NCBI RefSeq assembly: GCF_021130785.1
Contig: NC_060208.1
Span: 171,796,501-171,860,500, forward strand
Length of the DNA stretch: 64,000 bases
From: Homalodisca vitripennis
Lineage: Eukaryota > Arthropoda > Insecta > Hemiptera > Cicadellidae
Direction: 5' to 3'
Position numbers and translations under genes: made by a program. Position 1 is the first letter of the stretch; every line of letters starts with the position of its first letter. Shown here one piece after another: positions 50,191 to 61,749 of the stretch. The notes under the pieces were generated by a model. The model was not told the origin of the DNA and ran no database searches. It saw only the letters and a program-made list of their open reading frames with translations.

Positions 50191-51999
50191 TGTTTAAGAT
50201 AACACTTACCCAGAAGCAGTTCTATGTACAAGGCCAGGGCTATGACATGTATAGGGACATCACATGTATTGTTTAAGATAACACTTACCCAGAAGCAGTT
50301 CTATGTACAGGGCCAGGGCTATGACATGTATAGGGACATCACATGTATTGTTTAAGATAACACTTACCCAGAAGCAGTTCTATGTACAAGGCCAGGGCTA
50401 TGACATGTATAGGGACATCACATGTATTGTTTAAGATAACACTTACCCAGAAGCAGTTCTATGTACAGGGCCAGGGCTATGACATGTATAGGGACATCAC
50501 ATGTATTGTTTAAGATAACACTTACCCAGAAGCAGTTCTATGTACAGGGCCAGGGCTATGACATGTATAGGGACATCACATGTATTGTTTAAGATAACAC
50601 TTACCCAGAAGCAGTTATATGTACAGGGCTAGGGCTATGACATGTATAGGGACATCACATGTATTGTTTACGATAACACTTACCCAGAAGCAGTTCTATG
50701 TACAGGGCCAGGGCTATGACATGTATAGGGACATCACATGTATTGTTTAAGATAACACTTACCCAGAAGCATTTCTATGTACAGGGCCAGGGCTATGACA
50801 TGTATAGGGACATCACATGTATTGTTTACGATAACACTTACCCAGAAGCAGTTCTATGTACAGGGCCAGGGCTATGACATGTATAGGGACATCACATGTA
50901 TTGTTTAAGATAACACTTACCCAGAAGCAGTTCTATGTACAGGGCCAGGGCTATGACATGTATAGGGACATCACATGTATTGTTTAAGATAACACTTACC
51001 CAGAAGCAGTTCTATGTACAGGGCCAGGGCTATGACATGTATAGGGACATCACATGTATTGTTTAAGATAACACTTACCCAGAAGCAGTTCTATGTACAG
51101 GGCCAGGGCTATGACATGTATAGGGACATCACATGTATTGTTTAAGATAACACTTACCCAGAAGCAGTTCTATGTACAAGGCCAGGGCTATGACATGTAT
51201 AGGGACATCACATGTATTGTTTTAAGATAACACTTACCCAGAAGCAGTTCTATGTACAGGGCCAGGGCTATGACATGTATAGGGACATCACATGTATTGT
51301 TTAAGATAACACTTACCCAGAAGCAGTTCTATGTACAGGGCCAGGGCTATGACATGTATAGGGACATCACATGTATTGTTTAAGATAACACTTACCCAGA
51401 AGCAGTTCTATGTACAGGGCCAGGGATATGACATGTATAGGGACATCACATGTATTGTTTAAGATAACACTTACCCAGAAGCAGTTCTATGTACAAGGCC
51501 AGGTCTATGACATGTATAGGGACATCACATGTATTGTTTAAGATAACACTTACCCAGAAGCAGTTCTATGTACAGGGCCAGGCTATGACATGTATAGGGA
51601 CATCACATGTATTGTTTAAGATAACACTTACATAGAAGCAGTTCTATGTAGGCTATGACATGTATAGGGACATCACATGTATTGTTTAAGATAACACTTA
51701 CCCAGAAGCAGTTTCTATGTACAAGGCCAGGTCTATGACATGTATAGGGACATCACATGTATTGTTTAAGATAACACTTACCCAGAAGCAGTTCTATGTA
51801 CAGGGCCAGGGCTATGACATGTATAGGGACATCACATGTATTGTTTAAGATAACACTTACCCAGAAGCAGTTCTATGTACAAGGCCAGGGCTATGACATG
51901 TATAGGGACATCACATGTATTGTTTAAGATAACACTTACCCAGAAGCAGTTCTATGTACAGGGCCAGGGCTATGACATGTATTGGGACATCACATGTTG
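50191..51999 (-). repeat. 79-bp tandem array copied from a CNOT10 exon/donor
   Basis: About 23 head-to-tail units. On the minus strand each unit reads 53 bp identical or nearly identical to the 3' part of the CNOT10 exon at 51,940-52,018 (TGATGTCCC to GAACTGCTTCTGG), then GTAAGTG and 26 bp of intron in all (to CAATACATG). All 23 copies keep ACTTAC (donor GTAAGT). Variants are few: A/G in ACAAGGCC or ACAGGGCC, CGATAAC for AGATAAC in two alternate units, one unit (about 51,610-51,650) with a deletion and ACATAGAAG for ACCCAGAAG, and one extra T at about 51,222. The low divergence points to recent expansion or homogenisation. Confidence 0.95.
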
Positions 52000-52018
52000 G
52001 GCTTTTTGATTTCCACAC
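51940..52018 (-). CDS. CNOT10: CNOT10 exon (most 3' exon seen)
   Basis: Acceptor TTACATTTCAG precedes 52,018; the donor CTGG/GTAAGT lies at 51,934-51,939. The exon is 79 bp, starts in phase 0 and encodes VWKSKSPTCDVPIHVIALAL then YIELLLG. This fits the C-terminal CNOT10 segment in which a hydrophobic helix (EVP...AILLAVYLEL-x-x-GN) opens the last TPR-like pair. It follows the exon at 53,258 in phase. It is the source of the 79-bp array directly downstream, so the true donor is followed by 22 copies of itself. The next exon, which must supply two bases of a Gly codon and the last residues, was not located. Confidence 0.75.
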
Positions 52019-52024
52019 CTGAAA

Positions 52025-53250
52025 TGTAACATTGATTATAAATATTAGCAGAATTGGTTATTATTTAATTATCTATAACAGATTAAGGATTTTATCTATT
52101 TATATAAAAATAAAATACATTATTTAAGAGAATATCAACCACCTATAACACTTTTACTACTTTTTATTTGTTCTATGTATATTTCAAATTCAGAGAACTA
52201 ACCTATTAACCACTTTTGGAGGCTACACTACTAATACGTTATTTAATTTAGAAATTATTCTGGAACCAATACAATTTTTCCTGTCATACATATTTTTTAA
52301 TACAAAGATAATTCCAAAGTAACATAAGATTCTCGACAACAGCTAAGCTAAGAAGAAGAAGCTGTTATTCCACCGTCTACTAGTGGATAGGAAAGAGATG
52401 TCTTCTATGCCTGGGCTTGCCAAGACTTTGGCACTGAGGAAGCCCCATCCACTTTAACCGTTAGTAGAATTTAAACCTACTGAAAGATTTTCCCCTCACC
52501 CTAGTACGAAATATTTGCTGCTAGTATCAGGTTCGTTTTCCCACATGAAAGTAAGACCATAAGTTTAGGCTCTAATGAACATTTACAAAAAAAGCATAAA
52601 TTAATGGAGTATTCTTTTGGAATGGAGTTTTGTTTATGGAGGAGTCCAACAAATAAACAAGGGGCTGTACAATTTGCAATGACAGAAAGACACATGGTGG
52701 GATGAGAGAGAGTGCTCAATTTACTGCAATATATGCACATAGGTAACTAATGTAACTGATCTGAAAAGTACCACAACCAAACAAACTTCAGATAACCTGG
52801 CAAGTTAGTTAAAATGTGTCCCTAATTGTATTCTAGAATTTGTTACCTCTTCTATGTAAGTTTGGTCTATTTAAGAATGTACAATAATAATGTTTTTTTA
52901 TTTAGACATCCTATTTTTACAAATTAATATTTATAAACATAAACATGACATTTTTAAAGGATGTAAATGTTCTTAAGCATTATTTACTTTGCTTTGTAAA
53001 GATAAAAAATAAACAATGTTACAGAAAAGATTTGTATTCTGTAAAAAAGCTGTAAAATAGCAAAAAATAAGTATGACCTGTGTACAGTTGAAACAATTTT
53101 TGGTGAGCCCTCAAAGAGTTCAATTCATACAATTTTTGCAATAGGCTGCTGTTAGTTGGGTTAAATATGAAAGCCTTTTGGTTAGCTCTTAAAGAAATTA
53201 AATATTTACATTACATAGCTAAAACAGTATATAATGATCAATATAAATTT
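52025..53250 (-). other. CNOT10 intron
   Basis: AT-rich intron between the exons at 53,258-53,492 and 51,940-52,018. A moderate-GC piece at 52,340-52,740 contains a 79-codon minus-strand frame with no recognisable family. Confidence 0.6.
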
Positions 53251-53257
53251 AACCGAC

Positions 53258-53492
53258 CTGTTTGAGCATATCACCAGCCTTATCGAGTTCACCACGCAGT
53301 GCCAGTGCCACAGCCAGGTTATACTGCAGGACTGCTCGGGCTGTATTAGTCGATTGGGGGAACCAGGGACGCAGCGGGCGAATGCAAGGGTCAACAATGT
53401 CTGCTACTGACTCTGGACTCAACATTTCCACAGCTTGCCCCACACGATCCAGCAGCACGTAAGCCTCACCTGCATACAGTCGCCCCAGTAAC
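53258..53492 (-). CDS. CNOT10: CNOT10 exon
   Basis: Acceptor GTTGTTGCAG ends at 53,493; donor CAG/GTCGGT at 53,252-53,257 is weak (GTCGGT rather than GTAAGT). The exon is 235 bp: one base to finish a Lys codon, then 78 codons. It encodes LLGRLYAGEAYVLLDRVGQA, an LSPESVADI stretch, then TARAVLQYNLAVALALRGEL and DKAGDMLKQ. The first part matches the CNOT10 LGHLYAAEALISLDR block; the second is a TPR helix pair (Y-N-L-x-x-A-x-x-L-R-x-x-x-DKA). The segment between is shorter than in vertebrates. Confidence 0.92.
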
Positions 53493-54850
53493 CTGCAACA
53501 ACCACAACCACTGAATTACCTTTAAACAAAATATATTAATCCACCAGTTCTGTATTTTGTATGAACAAAATATATAAGACAAAATTAAAATTCACTTGTA
53601 CCCACAAATTTGAAGTAATGGTAATGTTTTACAGTTATTTTAAGTATTTTTTTTAATTAACAAAAATTACCCATCTTCAGTAGTCTATAAACTTATTGCA
53701 GAAATAGTGTTAGAAAAATTCCAAAACTTTTTGAAATATATTAAATCTTGATTGTTTACCACTTTTTGGTTGCACATATCATTCAGAAAGCCTCAAATAA
53801 CTATAAAACTTAATAAGAAATATTTTTGATCAAATATAAGGTATTCATTCCACTATTATTTATTGAGATTTTATTTTCTCATATTTTTACTGCTTCAGAA
53901 ATTGATACTTTGGTGCAGACCAAATCAACATCAAAATTACAAGTAAATATTTTAAAAAACATTTTAAAGTTCTTATGATTTTAATTACATGTAAGTGAGT
54001 CTCATGTATGATTCAGTCTTTCCCAAAATATCACAGAACTTTAGAATAACTTAGAGAAATACTTCTTCACTTATTCATCCTATTGATGTATACTACACTA
54101 TTCTACAGTACACTCTATCTTAACTGTCCACACTATGTCAAGAATAATAACTATTTCATATAAATTGGTTTTCTGCTTTTCTATCATCCTGTGGCTGCAA
54201 TTATAAATACAGATACACCAGTGCAATAAAATCTGTTATATCCGCTCTAAATGTACCACAGGATAACGTAAAAATTGGAAATGAAACTCTAATATGAAGG
54301 AAATAATTTATTTACAGCTAATGTGTTACAAATACTGCAGGCCTTATCTGACTGTAAAAACGTTGAATACTGTGCTGAAACTGTTTCATGTGAAATTTTA
54401 TTAATTCATGATACAGCAAACATTTATTCTATTTTAAACTTAAAAACAACACTATTGTAACTGGATATTTTAGTTACATGTTTGTGTAGTAGGTTACATA
54501 TATAAAATTAAATACATTTTTATTTTATTACAAAAAATTACAAATTCAGTACTGTACAATATTTACAATTAGGATCATGTATTATTGAAAACGTAAAAAG
54601 AATACAGCATTAAGATCACAGGTTCGCAAAGGTTGTTAGAAAAGGAAACAAAGCTCACCCATCCGTGTCCTCCTTTTAGCCTTCTTTTTGAGAAAGTAAT
54701 TGAGCTTTCCTATGTAGCATTTCTTATTCAAAATGCTTAAATGTACAAAACGTTTTATTGTTTGTATCTAAACTGGACATCAGAGGTGCCGGATAAGACT
54801 GTTTATACTATATAACCAATATTTGTCTGAAAAGTATTAGTTGTACTTAC

Positions 54851-55129
54851 TTGTGCACTCCAGAGAGGTTGGTTTGTACCAGCAGAGCTTTGGCATGTTC
54901 CAATGCGATGACCGGGTCGCCGAGACACAGCGCGACGTAGGCACTCGCAGCTAGCACACAGGCACGCAGGTAGGGCACCTGGCGCGGGTCCACTGGGGGA
55001 GAGGGAGGAGCCATGACGGGTGGACCTCCCTCACCTCCTGTGGTCGGGAGCAGAAGCAAAGCATTCCTCAAGCACAGTGAGCTGAACTCCAGGCTGACCA
55101 TTGGGATGGCATACGACTGCGCCTCACAA
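54851..55129 (-). CDS. CNOT10: CNOT10 exon
   Basis: Acceptor GGGGGAATGGCAG (55,130 onward, poor pyrimidine tract) and donor CAA/GTAAGTAC at 54,845-54,850. It is 279 bp: one base, 92 codons, two bases. It encodes CEAQSYAIPMVSLEFSSLCL then RNALLLLPTTGGEGGPP, a Pro-rich linker (APPSPPVDPRQVP), and the TPR-like YLRACVLAASAYVALCLGDP, VIALEHAKALL. The S-x-AIP-x-x-S-x-EF-x-x-x-CLRNALLLLP block is a CNOT10 signature. Confidence 0.93.
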
Positions 55130-56817
55130 CTGCCATTCCCCCAACATTACAGTTTTATAAGTTATTTGTTAATAGCCTTGCAAAATCAGAATGACTTTGT
55201 AAGAATTTAAATTACTTAAATTCAGAACTTGAACTGTTTGCTACATGCAGGAAGTGTAATAGTTTTTATTGTAATGATGATGTGCTACTATTAGTTTTAT
55301 TCTATAATATGGGAGCACAGTATTTAGCATGAGTAATAAGTTATGTTGAATATAAAAGCCGTGCTGCTAAAAGGCACAGTGACGAAAGGTAAAAGAACAT
55401 TTACTCAACATATGTTTAAGAGCATTCTTCGTAATGGAGATGTTGTTTTAGAAGATTGCTTAATATATGCACAGAGTCAACTGGAAAATTATTTAACATT
55501 CAATGCTTTTTATTTCAACCAGATAATGAAAAACACATTGTTCTAGCAGTTTTAATGGGAGCACAGATACGAATTACTCAACAAACACCATGACCATTCT
55601 CATGCTCATAGGCGCAATATTCTTATGACATCACTAGACAAAAATAATGCAGGCTGATAAAATTATCCTTACACAGTATTAAGAAAAGGTAAACTACAGA
55701 CAAAGTATACTCTCAAAAATAATTTCTGTTGCAGTATTTTTAGCAGTTAGGGGTTTACCATTCCAAGGAGACAATGGTGACTTTGGATCAGCTTCAAATG
55801 GTTTGTATCCTGTATGCCTTGAGTTAATTAGTGAATATATTGGAAAATATGATAACAAAGGTCCAGTGCACACATCATATCTGTCTTCTGAAATATTTAC
55901 TTGAAACTGTATGTTTAAAACTGTTGTCAATGAAATAAAATAGTAGGTACTATTCTCTTATAGTACAGTCTTGAAAGTTAACAAGTTAAATCGATTATTG
56001 TCCAAATTTACTCTTTCACATAGTGCCATGGTGATCATAAAATTCTAAAGTTTTGTTGTCCTCTCTGGAATCTGATTGAATTATTTGGTAGTCGATACAT
56101 CAATGTTTTTCAACTAGTTGTTTTCAACTTGCTTACAAGTCTACAGACTGCCTGCATGATTGCCTACAGACTTGAGCCACAAAACCTTGATACCAAGTTT
56201 CAGAATTTCAAGATCACTTTTTCTTTTAGTTGTTTGGGATGACATTTTGGAAAGAGTAGATAAGTGTAAAACAATTTGAAACTTTAGAAGGATTACTCAA
56301 AGCGAAAAGGGACAAATTTGACATTTATGAGCAGCCTGCTTTGAAAATAGGTGATGTGATGTTCCTAGCTACTGAAGAGTAAGAAAACGAAAAATACTTA
56401 CAGACGAAACAAGGAGGGCAGAACAGGCACAGATGACAAAACAAATAAAAGCAGAATGTATTTTTTAAGATAATGGGATCACTTCTAGTAGACATGGTAT
56501 ATAATAGAAGGAAAAAAGATTATAAAGTCATAACTTCTAGATTTAATATGTTACCTTGTAGATTTAAAGTGTTAACTCTTCTACAAACTTGTTCAACCGA
56601 ATCATCAGAAGTGAAGAACAATACAGTGAGCCACCCATAAAGGCCTGACAAGCTGAACGGAAAAACAGTGAGGGCTATTAGCAGTGGCCTAGAGAGCTAA
56701 AGGACAGGTTATGATCATAAACCTCTGACCTGACAGAGAATACTTTTGGCCACAGTAATACATGTTTGAGTATGAGTGCAATGGGTTTATCTGTCAAATT
56801 AAATTTGTTCTCATTAA

Positions 56818-59441
56818 CCCTAGAAAGCTAAGGTTCGTAAAAAACACGTTACAGCTAAACATTCGTCAGGGAGACTACCATTAATAAAAACATTTTTATT
56901 TTACATAAAAAGGGTTTTAATGAGAAAAAAATTAATATTAAAGCTTACTTACATTAAATATAATAGTTTTTTTTTCAATTGAAAACTTAACAAGTGCAGT
57001 CCACACACCACTTCCCTTGGTGTTCGCCACACATTGCCTTTGAGCAGCGGCCGGCAGAAATGGGAGGTCATTCGTCGTTTTTTTGAAGGACAAAATGCAC
57101 AAATCTTTCTTCCCTGGACAAGTTGAGGATCTATTTGGGCAGCAGGAATATCAACTTCCAGGATGCTGGCGATAGATTCGCGTAGACGCTTTGGCAAAGT
57201 TGTGATGCGATTTCGATGTTGAAGCCAAGGCTTGACGAGTTCACTGTGCAATTCTTTTGCAAAATCACGTCTTGAAACTGGCTTTGAGCCCTGAGCAACC
57301 ATGTTATGTGCGTAAATTGTGTAGCAATTGACTAACATTATGTTAATCATGCCATAAAAAACGCACAATGGCCATCTTCTAGTTTTTCGGCTGCACGACA
57401 TGTTATTGCACATCTGGTCAAGACTGTCAACGGCGCCTTTGGTTGCATTGTAACATTCGATAATCTATGGCTTCTTGCTCCTTGGGTTGATGGATGGTTG
57501 CTCATGAGTAGTTGAGAGCAACAACACGACTCTCTTACTCTTTGCTTTGTACGACACCATTGTTTTATGTCCATCAAAACAAAACATTGAAGACCCAACC
57601 GGTCGATCTCCAGCTTCTTTCATCTCTGAGGTATTTCAGGTTTGTTCCGCGACGTAGAGTCCCAAACTAAAGTCATATTTATTGGTGGATTTAGAAGTTG
57701 TGTTGCTAATGAGATCGAAGTGAACCAGTTGTCCATGGTGAGGTTCCTATTTGAAACCGTAGACACATTGTGTCAGCTCCTTTACGAAGAACTCGGCTTG
57801 TGGTATATTCCTGGGAGTGGTTCCTTTACCCAAATATGGCATCGCATTTATCATGTATTTAGAACCTGTATCACAAACCATCACAATCTTGATTCCATAC
57901 TTTGATGGTTTGTTAGGGAATATACATACGAAATTTACAACGACCTCTGAATGCCAACAGCTGTTCATCAATTGTTAAGTATGATCCTGGTTTGTAATTG
58001 TCTCTACAAGACGCCACAAACATCTCCCAGACTTCCCTTATTGGAGCGAAGCGATCTTGCCTACGTCTCTCATTCCTTGTTTCATATCCATCAAATCGAA
58101 GGGCCTCCACTAAAAAATCAAATCGCGCACAACTCATTGTAGCCAGATAACGGTTACCGCAAAATTCTACATTGAATAGTTTTCATTAGAGGGCATGTGA
58201 TTATCTTTTTGACTTGCCGTCAAAATCAGGACACCTAAAAAATGCATCAAACTCCTCTCTAGTAATTTCTGAAATTGTACTTGTAAAGTTGGTGTAATTT
58301 ACTTGTTTTTCTTCTTATTGCAGAGTTAGTGTGACTTATAATACTGTCTTTCATATTATCTGTACAAAATAATGAAAACACATCCAAAGGGTTTGTTTTG
58401 TCTCTTGCATTAACAGTTTGGACCTGGCCGAATATGTACTATATTTCTTGCAGATGCTCTGGTATTTGTTGGTCGTGATGGAATGTTACTCCACAAGTGT
58501 CCGTTCCTCCCCCGCATACGCTGATTAGGACATATAAAAGTGATGTGGATCACGAGGAACTGGTGGTGGTCCATGAGCTACAGTTGGTGGTGAAGTCAGG
58601 ACGAGCTACGGCTGCTTGAGGTACAGGCACTAGTGGTGAAGCAAGGAAGAGCCACAGCTGCTCGAGGTCTAGGCACTGGTGGTGAAGCAGGACGAGCTAA
58701 AGCTTCCTGAGGAGTCTAGACATTGGTGGTGAAGCCGGACGAGCTAAAGGTGCATTTCCTACCTGAGGAATGTCTGTCGGTGGAGGATGACCATGGCAAT
58801 AAGCTGCAATAACAGCATTGATAGTTTCATCTATAGTATCCATAATTAATCCCTTGTGTAGCAATTTTAGCTGTAGGTATTTCCAGTAAGTCTTCATTAT
58901 CACTAGCAGAACTAGTACCTGATGGTGAATAGTCCCGGGTCAGCGTCTGTATCATCACTGTCGTCTATACCGGAGTAATATCGTTGATCAGTGGTTTCTT
59001 CTTCTTCAGATATAAAGTCATCAGATAAACTTTCATTCAAACATTGTAGAATACGTTGTTCCTGATCCGTATCCATTTTGAGAGTTCACCAATAACTATA
59101 TTACATAAATATTTACAACTTTATCACATAACAAAAACACATAGAAACACTAAACATTCGTACATATGACGAGCACGTAAAACACTAAACTATCGTCGGC
59201 AAGACAACACAATGCTATTGTAAAAACAACGTACAAGCTAACGTTTCGTCTCCACGACTACGCTATTCGATATATTGCACAAACTATACGAGCGAGGTGG
59301 CTGCCAAACTACTCACAGACCCGGCGGAGCGTTGACTGACCTTACGTGGAGGGGGGCGCGCGTTCAAACAATAACTTAGCGCGGCAACACTCGAAAAACT
59401 GTATCGCGTCGTCACAGTGACGACGCCTTAGCTTTCTAGGG
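56818..59441 (-). mobile_element. Second piggyBac-family transposon, in a CNOT10 intron
   Basis: Perfect 16-bp terminal inverted repeats CCCTAGAAAGCTAAGG (56,818-56,833) and CCTTAGCTTTCTAGGG (59,426-59,441) with TTAA duplications at 56,814-56,817 and 59,442-59,445. A palindrome CGTCGTCACAGTGACGACG lies inside the right end (59,407-59,425). The element is 2,624 bp. Its ends and protein differ from the element at 44.0-46.9 kb, so it is a separate lineage. Its transposase reads on the same strand as CNOT10. Confidence 0.92.
56987..59076 (-). pseudogene. piggyBac transposase, frameshifted
   Basis: ATG at 59,074-59,076 starts an acidic N-terminus (MDTDQEQRILQCLNESLSDD, then EEEETTDQ and DDSDDTDAD). 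Later frames give LVEALRFDGYETRNERRRQD, APIREVWEMFVASCRDNYKP, GSYLTIDEQLLAFRGRC (58,137-57,920; catalytic Asp block), then SKYGIKIVMVCDTGSKYMIN, RKTRRWPLCVFYGMINIMLV (about 57,390) and a C-terminal cysteine domain (RKICAFCPSKKRRMTSHFC), with a frame change into KAMCGEHQGKWCVDCTC and a stop at 56,987-56,989. The order matches piggyBac transposases; several frame breaks make it inactive. Confidence 0.9.
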
Positions 59442-59688
59442 TTAAAAAGTTATAAAAAGTATTATTGAAAAATAATTATGTTGATTTTCTTTATCATAGG
59501 ATGTTGATTGACTGAAAATTTGTATGTAATGAAAATTGTACATTGGACTGGAGATATTGAAGCAATGATGGTTCTTACACAACTTGCTGAAGATTTTTAC
59601 AGTTGCAGTAGATTAAAAGTAATACTCTGTATAGTTGCTAGAAAAAATTCAAAATTATAAATTTGAGTAATTGAAAGAGTTCACTTAC

Positions 59689-59810
59689 CTGTATTTAGAA
59701 TCTTTCCAGATGTTAGGATTTAAAATGATTTTCCTGTGAACACCTCCTGCAATCACTCCTTGAATAAGATCTTTCCTTCGAGCGCTAAAGTCAAAGCTAC
59801 CTGCATTGCT
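59689..59810 (-). CDS. CNOT10: CNOT10 exon
   Basis: Acceptor TGTAATTTTCAG and donor CAG/GTAAGTG at 59,683-59,688. It is 122 bp, starts in phase 0 and ends two bases into a Ser codon. It encodes SNAGSFDFSARRKDLIQGVI, AGGVHRKIILNPNIWKDSKY. The G-x-x-HRKI-x-L motif is found at this place in CNOT10, in the linker before the AIP...LRNALLLLP block. The following intron (to 55,129) holds the second piggyBac element. Confidence 0.92.
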
Positions 59811-60105
59811 CTGAAAATTACAATAATAATTTGCATTAATATTTTAAGAATTAAAATTATTTAAAAAAATAAACAAGAAACAATATATTTACTTAACCCT
59901 CCTAGTGCCATCTTCTTTACCTATTGACCAATCAAGAGTATCTTAAGTACAATGAGACATAACCTATCTTGTGTTGTTGCATTCTATCTTCTTTCACCTG
60001 GTTTGGTGAACCCATTAATATTGGAGTTTTACAGTACAGTAATGGTATGTTTTTATACAAATATAGCGATGTGATGTTTCAAGTATGAAATGTAAAATCA
60101 CTCAC

Positions 60106-60308
60106 CTGTTTGTGAGCCATAATGCAACACTCGGCAAGTCGTAGCCATAACCGAGGGTTTGTGTGGTAGACCTGCACCGCCTCAATGAGACAGTCGAAGG
60201 CTTGTGTAGGCTTGCCTCCATGCAGCAGAGCTACACCCAGGTTATACATGAGGCTTGGTGCCTTGCTGCCACCCACACAGAACAGTGGTCTCCCTGACAG
60301 CATCTCGC
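60106..60308 (-). CDS. CNOT10: CNOT10 exon
   Basis: Acceptor GAAGTATGTGCAG and donor CAG/GTGAGTG at 60,100-60,105. It is 203 bp: two bases to complete Gly, then 67 codons, ending in phase 0. It encodes [20 protein letters not shown], then [20 protein letters not shown] and [20 protein letters not shown]. These are two TPR helix pairs; the [26 protein letters not shown] block is the most conserved part of CNOT10 and identifies the gene. In CCR4-NOT, the CNOT10 TPR repeats pair with CNOT11 and dock on the N-terminal part of CNOT1. Confidence 0.97.
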
Positions 60309-61389
60309 CTGCACATACTTCAACTCATTTACATCTATTTTATTAAGTGAAAACCAGTGATTTTCACTATCAACTATTTACTTCAGCATTTATGAATTAC
60401 TCACACTTTTCAATTTGATATCTTAAAAAATAAAACAGAAATGGTATAAGTTTGATGAATTGTCTATGATAATAGTCGATTTAACATATTTATATGTAGT
60501 AACAATGGTAGTTCTTATAAATTAAATTTGTCATTTAAAATTTTGCTTTTGTATGACAATGCCCGAACTCACATGGCAAAACACACGCAAGAAGTCTTAA
60601 ACATGTTCTTTACTTTCTGAATAGCCTTGTAAAATAATAGTATGTTAAAGAACTTACACATTATATTAAATTTACACATTTCAATTATTGGTTAAATAGT
60701 TTTATATATTTTTTTCATATGCACAGCAATGAGTACACAAAACAAATGCTTATGAACAAGGATATAGTACGCCGGCAAGCAAAGCAAAGAAATAAGAGGT
60801 TTGATGTTTGTAATTTTACTTTTTTAAGTTATTTTAACATAATTGATCCTATTAAATTTACCCAATCACTATATATTTAAAACTCAACTTAGATATAAGT
60901 AAATAGAACAATGATAGTCATCTATATTCAATCTGATGTTTTATATTTGTACTGTAGTCATATATAATTAATTGGAGAATAAAGATTTTTAATAATACAA
61001 ATTTTTCTCTTAATATTAAATATGTACAATTTTGCATTGTGAATAATGTAATTTAAAGTGTAAATAACTTTTTCAATTTTTTTAGCTACATTTACATTAT
61101 AATTGTAAAAACTGATCTTTTCAATGAAGGGATAAATCTCTGGATTGAGCTTTTTGTAACATCGAAATCCCACGATTATAAAAATGATTTGAAATTGCAA
61201 TCCCTGGTAAAAACACATGTCATCTGGAGTAGTTGAAAGGTATTTATTCTTAGAATTGTTTACGTATATAATTACAGTACTCTTGGAAACATATTACCAA
61301 GTAGGTTTGTTAAAACTCCTTACATGAAGTGTGCAAGGAAAGGACCACACTATGAATAACTCAGTCTGTAATAACTTGAAACAACTTAC

Positions 61390-61541
61390 CCTGTTCTGGC
61401 TTCGGGAAGGCGTTGAGAGCTACTCCGTTCTCCTGAAGAGCCTTCTGCAGATAGAAAGCAGCCAGGTTTGGTTTGGCCATGTAATGGTGCAGGCAACCCA
61501 TATTGTTATAAAACAGTACAGATGGTGATTCTCCTGATTCT
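61390..61541 (-). CDS. CNOT10: CNOT10 exon
   Basis: Acceptor TGTATGGTTCAG and donor AGG/GTAAGTT at 61,384-61,389. It is 152 bp: one base, 50 codons, one base. It encodes ESGESPSVLFYNNMGCLHHY, MAKPNLAAFYLQKALQENGV. This is a canonical TPR pair (Y-N-N-x-GC-x-x-x-x-x-x-K-x-x-LA-x-x-Y-x-x-KAL) matching the CNOT10 FWNNLGCIHF...YFKKALQEN segment. Confidence 0.95.
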
Positions 61542-61749
61542 CTGAACCATACAGTAAATAATGTTTTTATACATAAATATGAGGAATTTTGTTTAACGAT
61601 CAGTAGGTGATGATAAAACAAGTTAAACATGTAATACATTTGCACTTTTATAACTTAAATTTAGAATAATTTTCAACATAGCCACAGAGATGGTTGAAAA
61701 ATATACAGCTTCCTCTAAATTTTTATTTAAAAATCTGCAGTGTAAAAGA

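Noticed and set aside
50191..51999. The 79-bp array as a CRISPR array
   Set aside because: Units are contiguous with no variable spacers and derive from an exon border in a eukaryotic gene.
54590..54720. Minus-strand stretch ending in GGATGG/GTGAGC that looks like an exon with donor
   Set aside because: The flanking CNOT10 exons (54,851 and 53,258) already join in phase with continuous family similarity, and no acceptor or homology supports an extra exon.
59890..59915. TTAACCCTCCTAGTGCCAT, similar to the 44-kb piggyBac end
   Set aside because: No inverted partner or second TTAA was found nearby; at best a solo relic.
60958..61218. 86-codon minus-strand frame inside a CNOT10 intron
   Set aside because: Flanking exons join in phase without it; composition is AT-driven.
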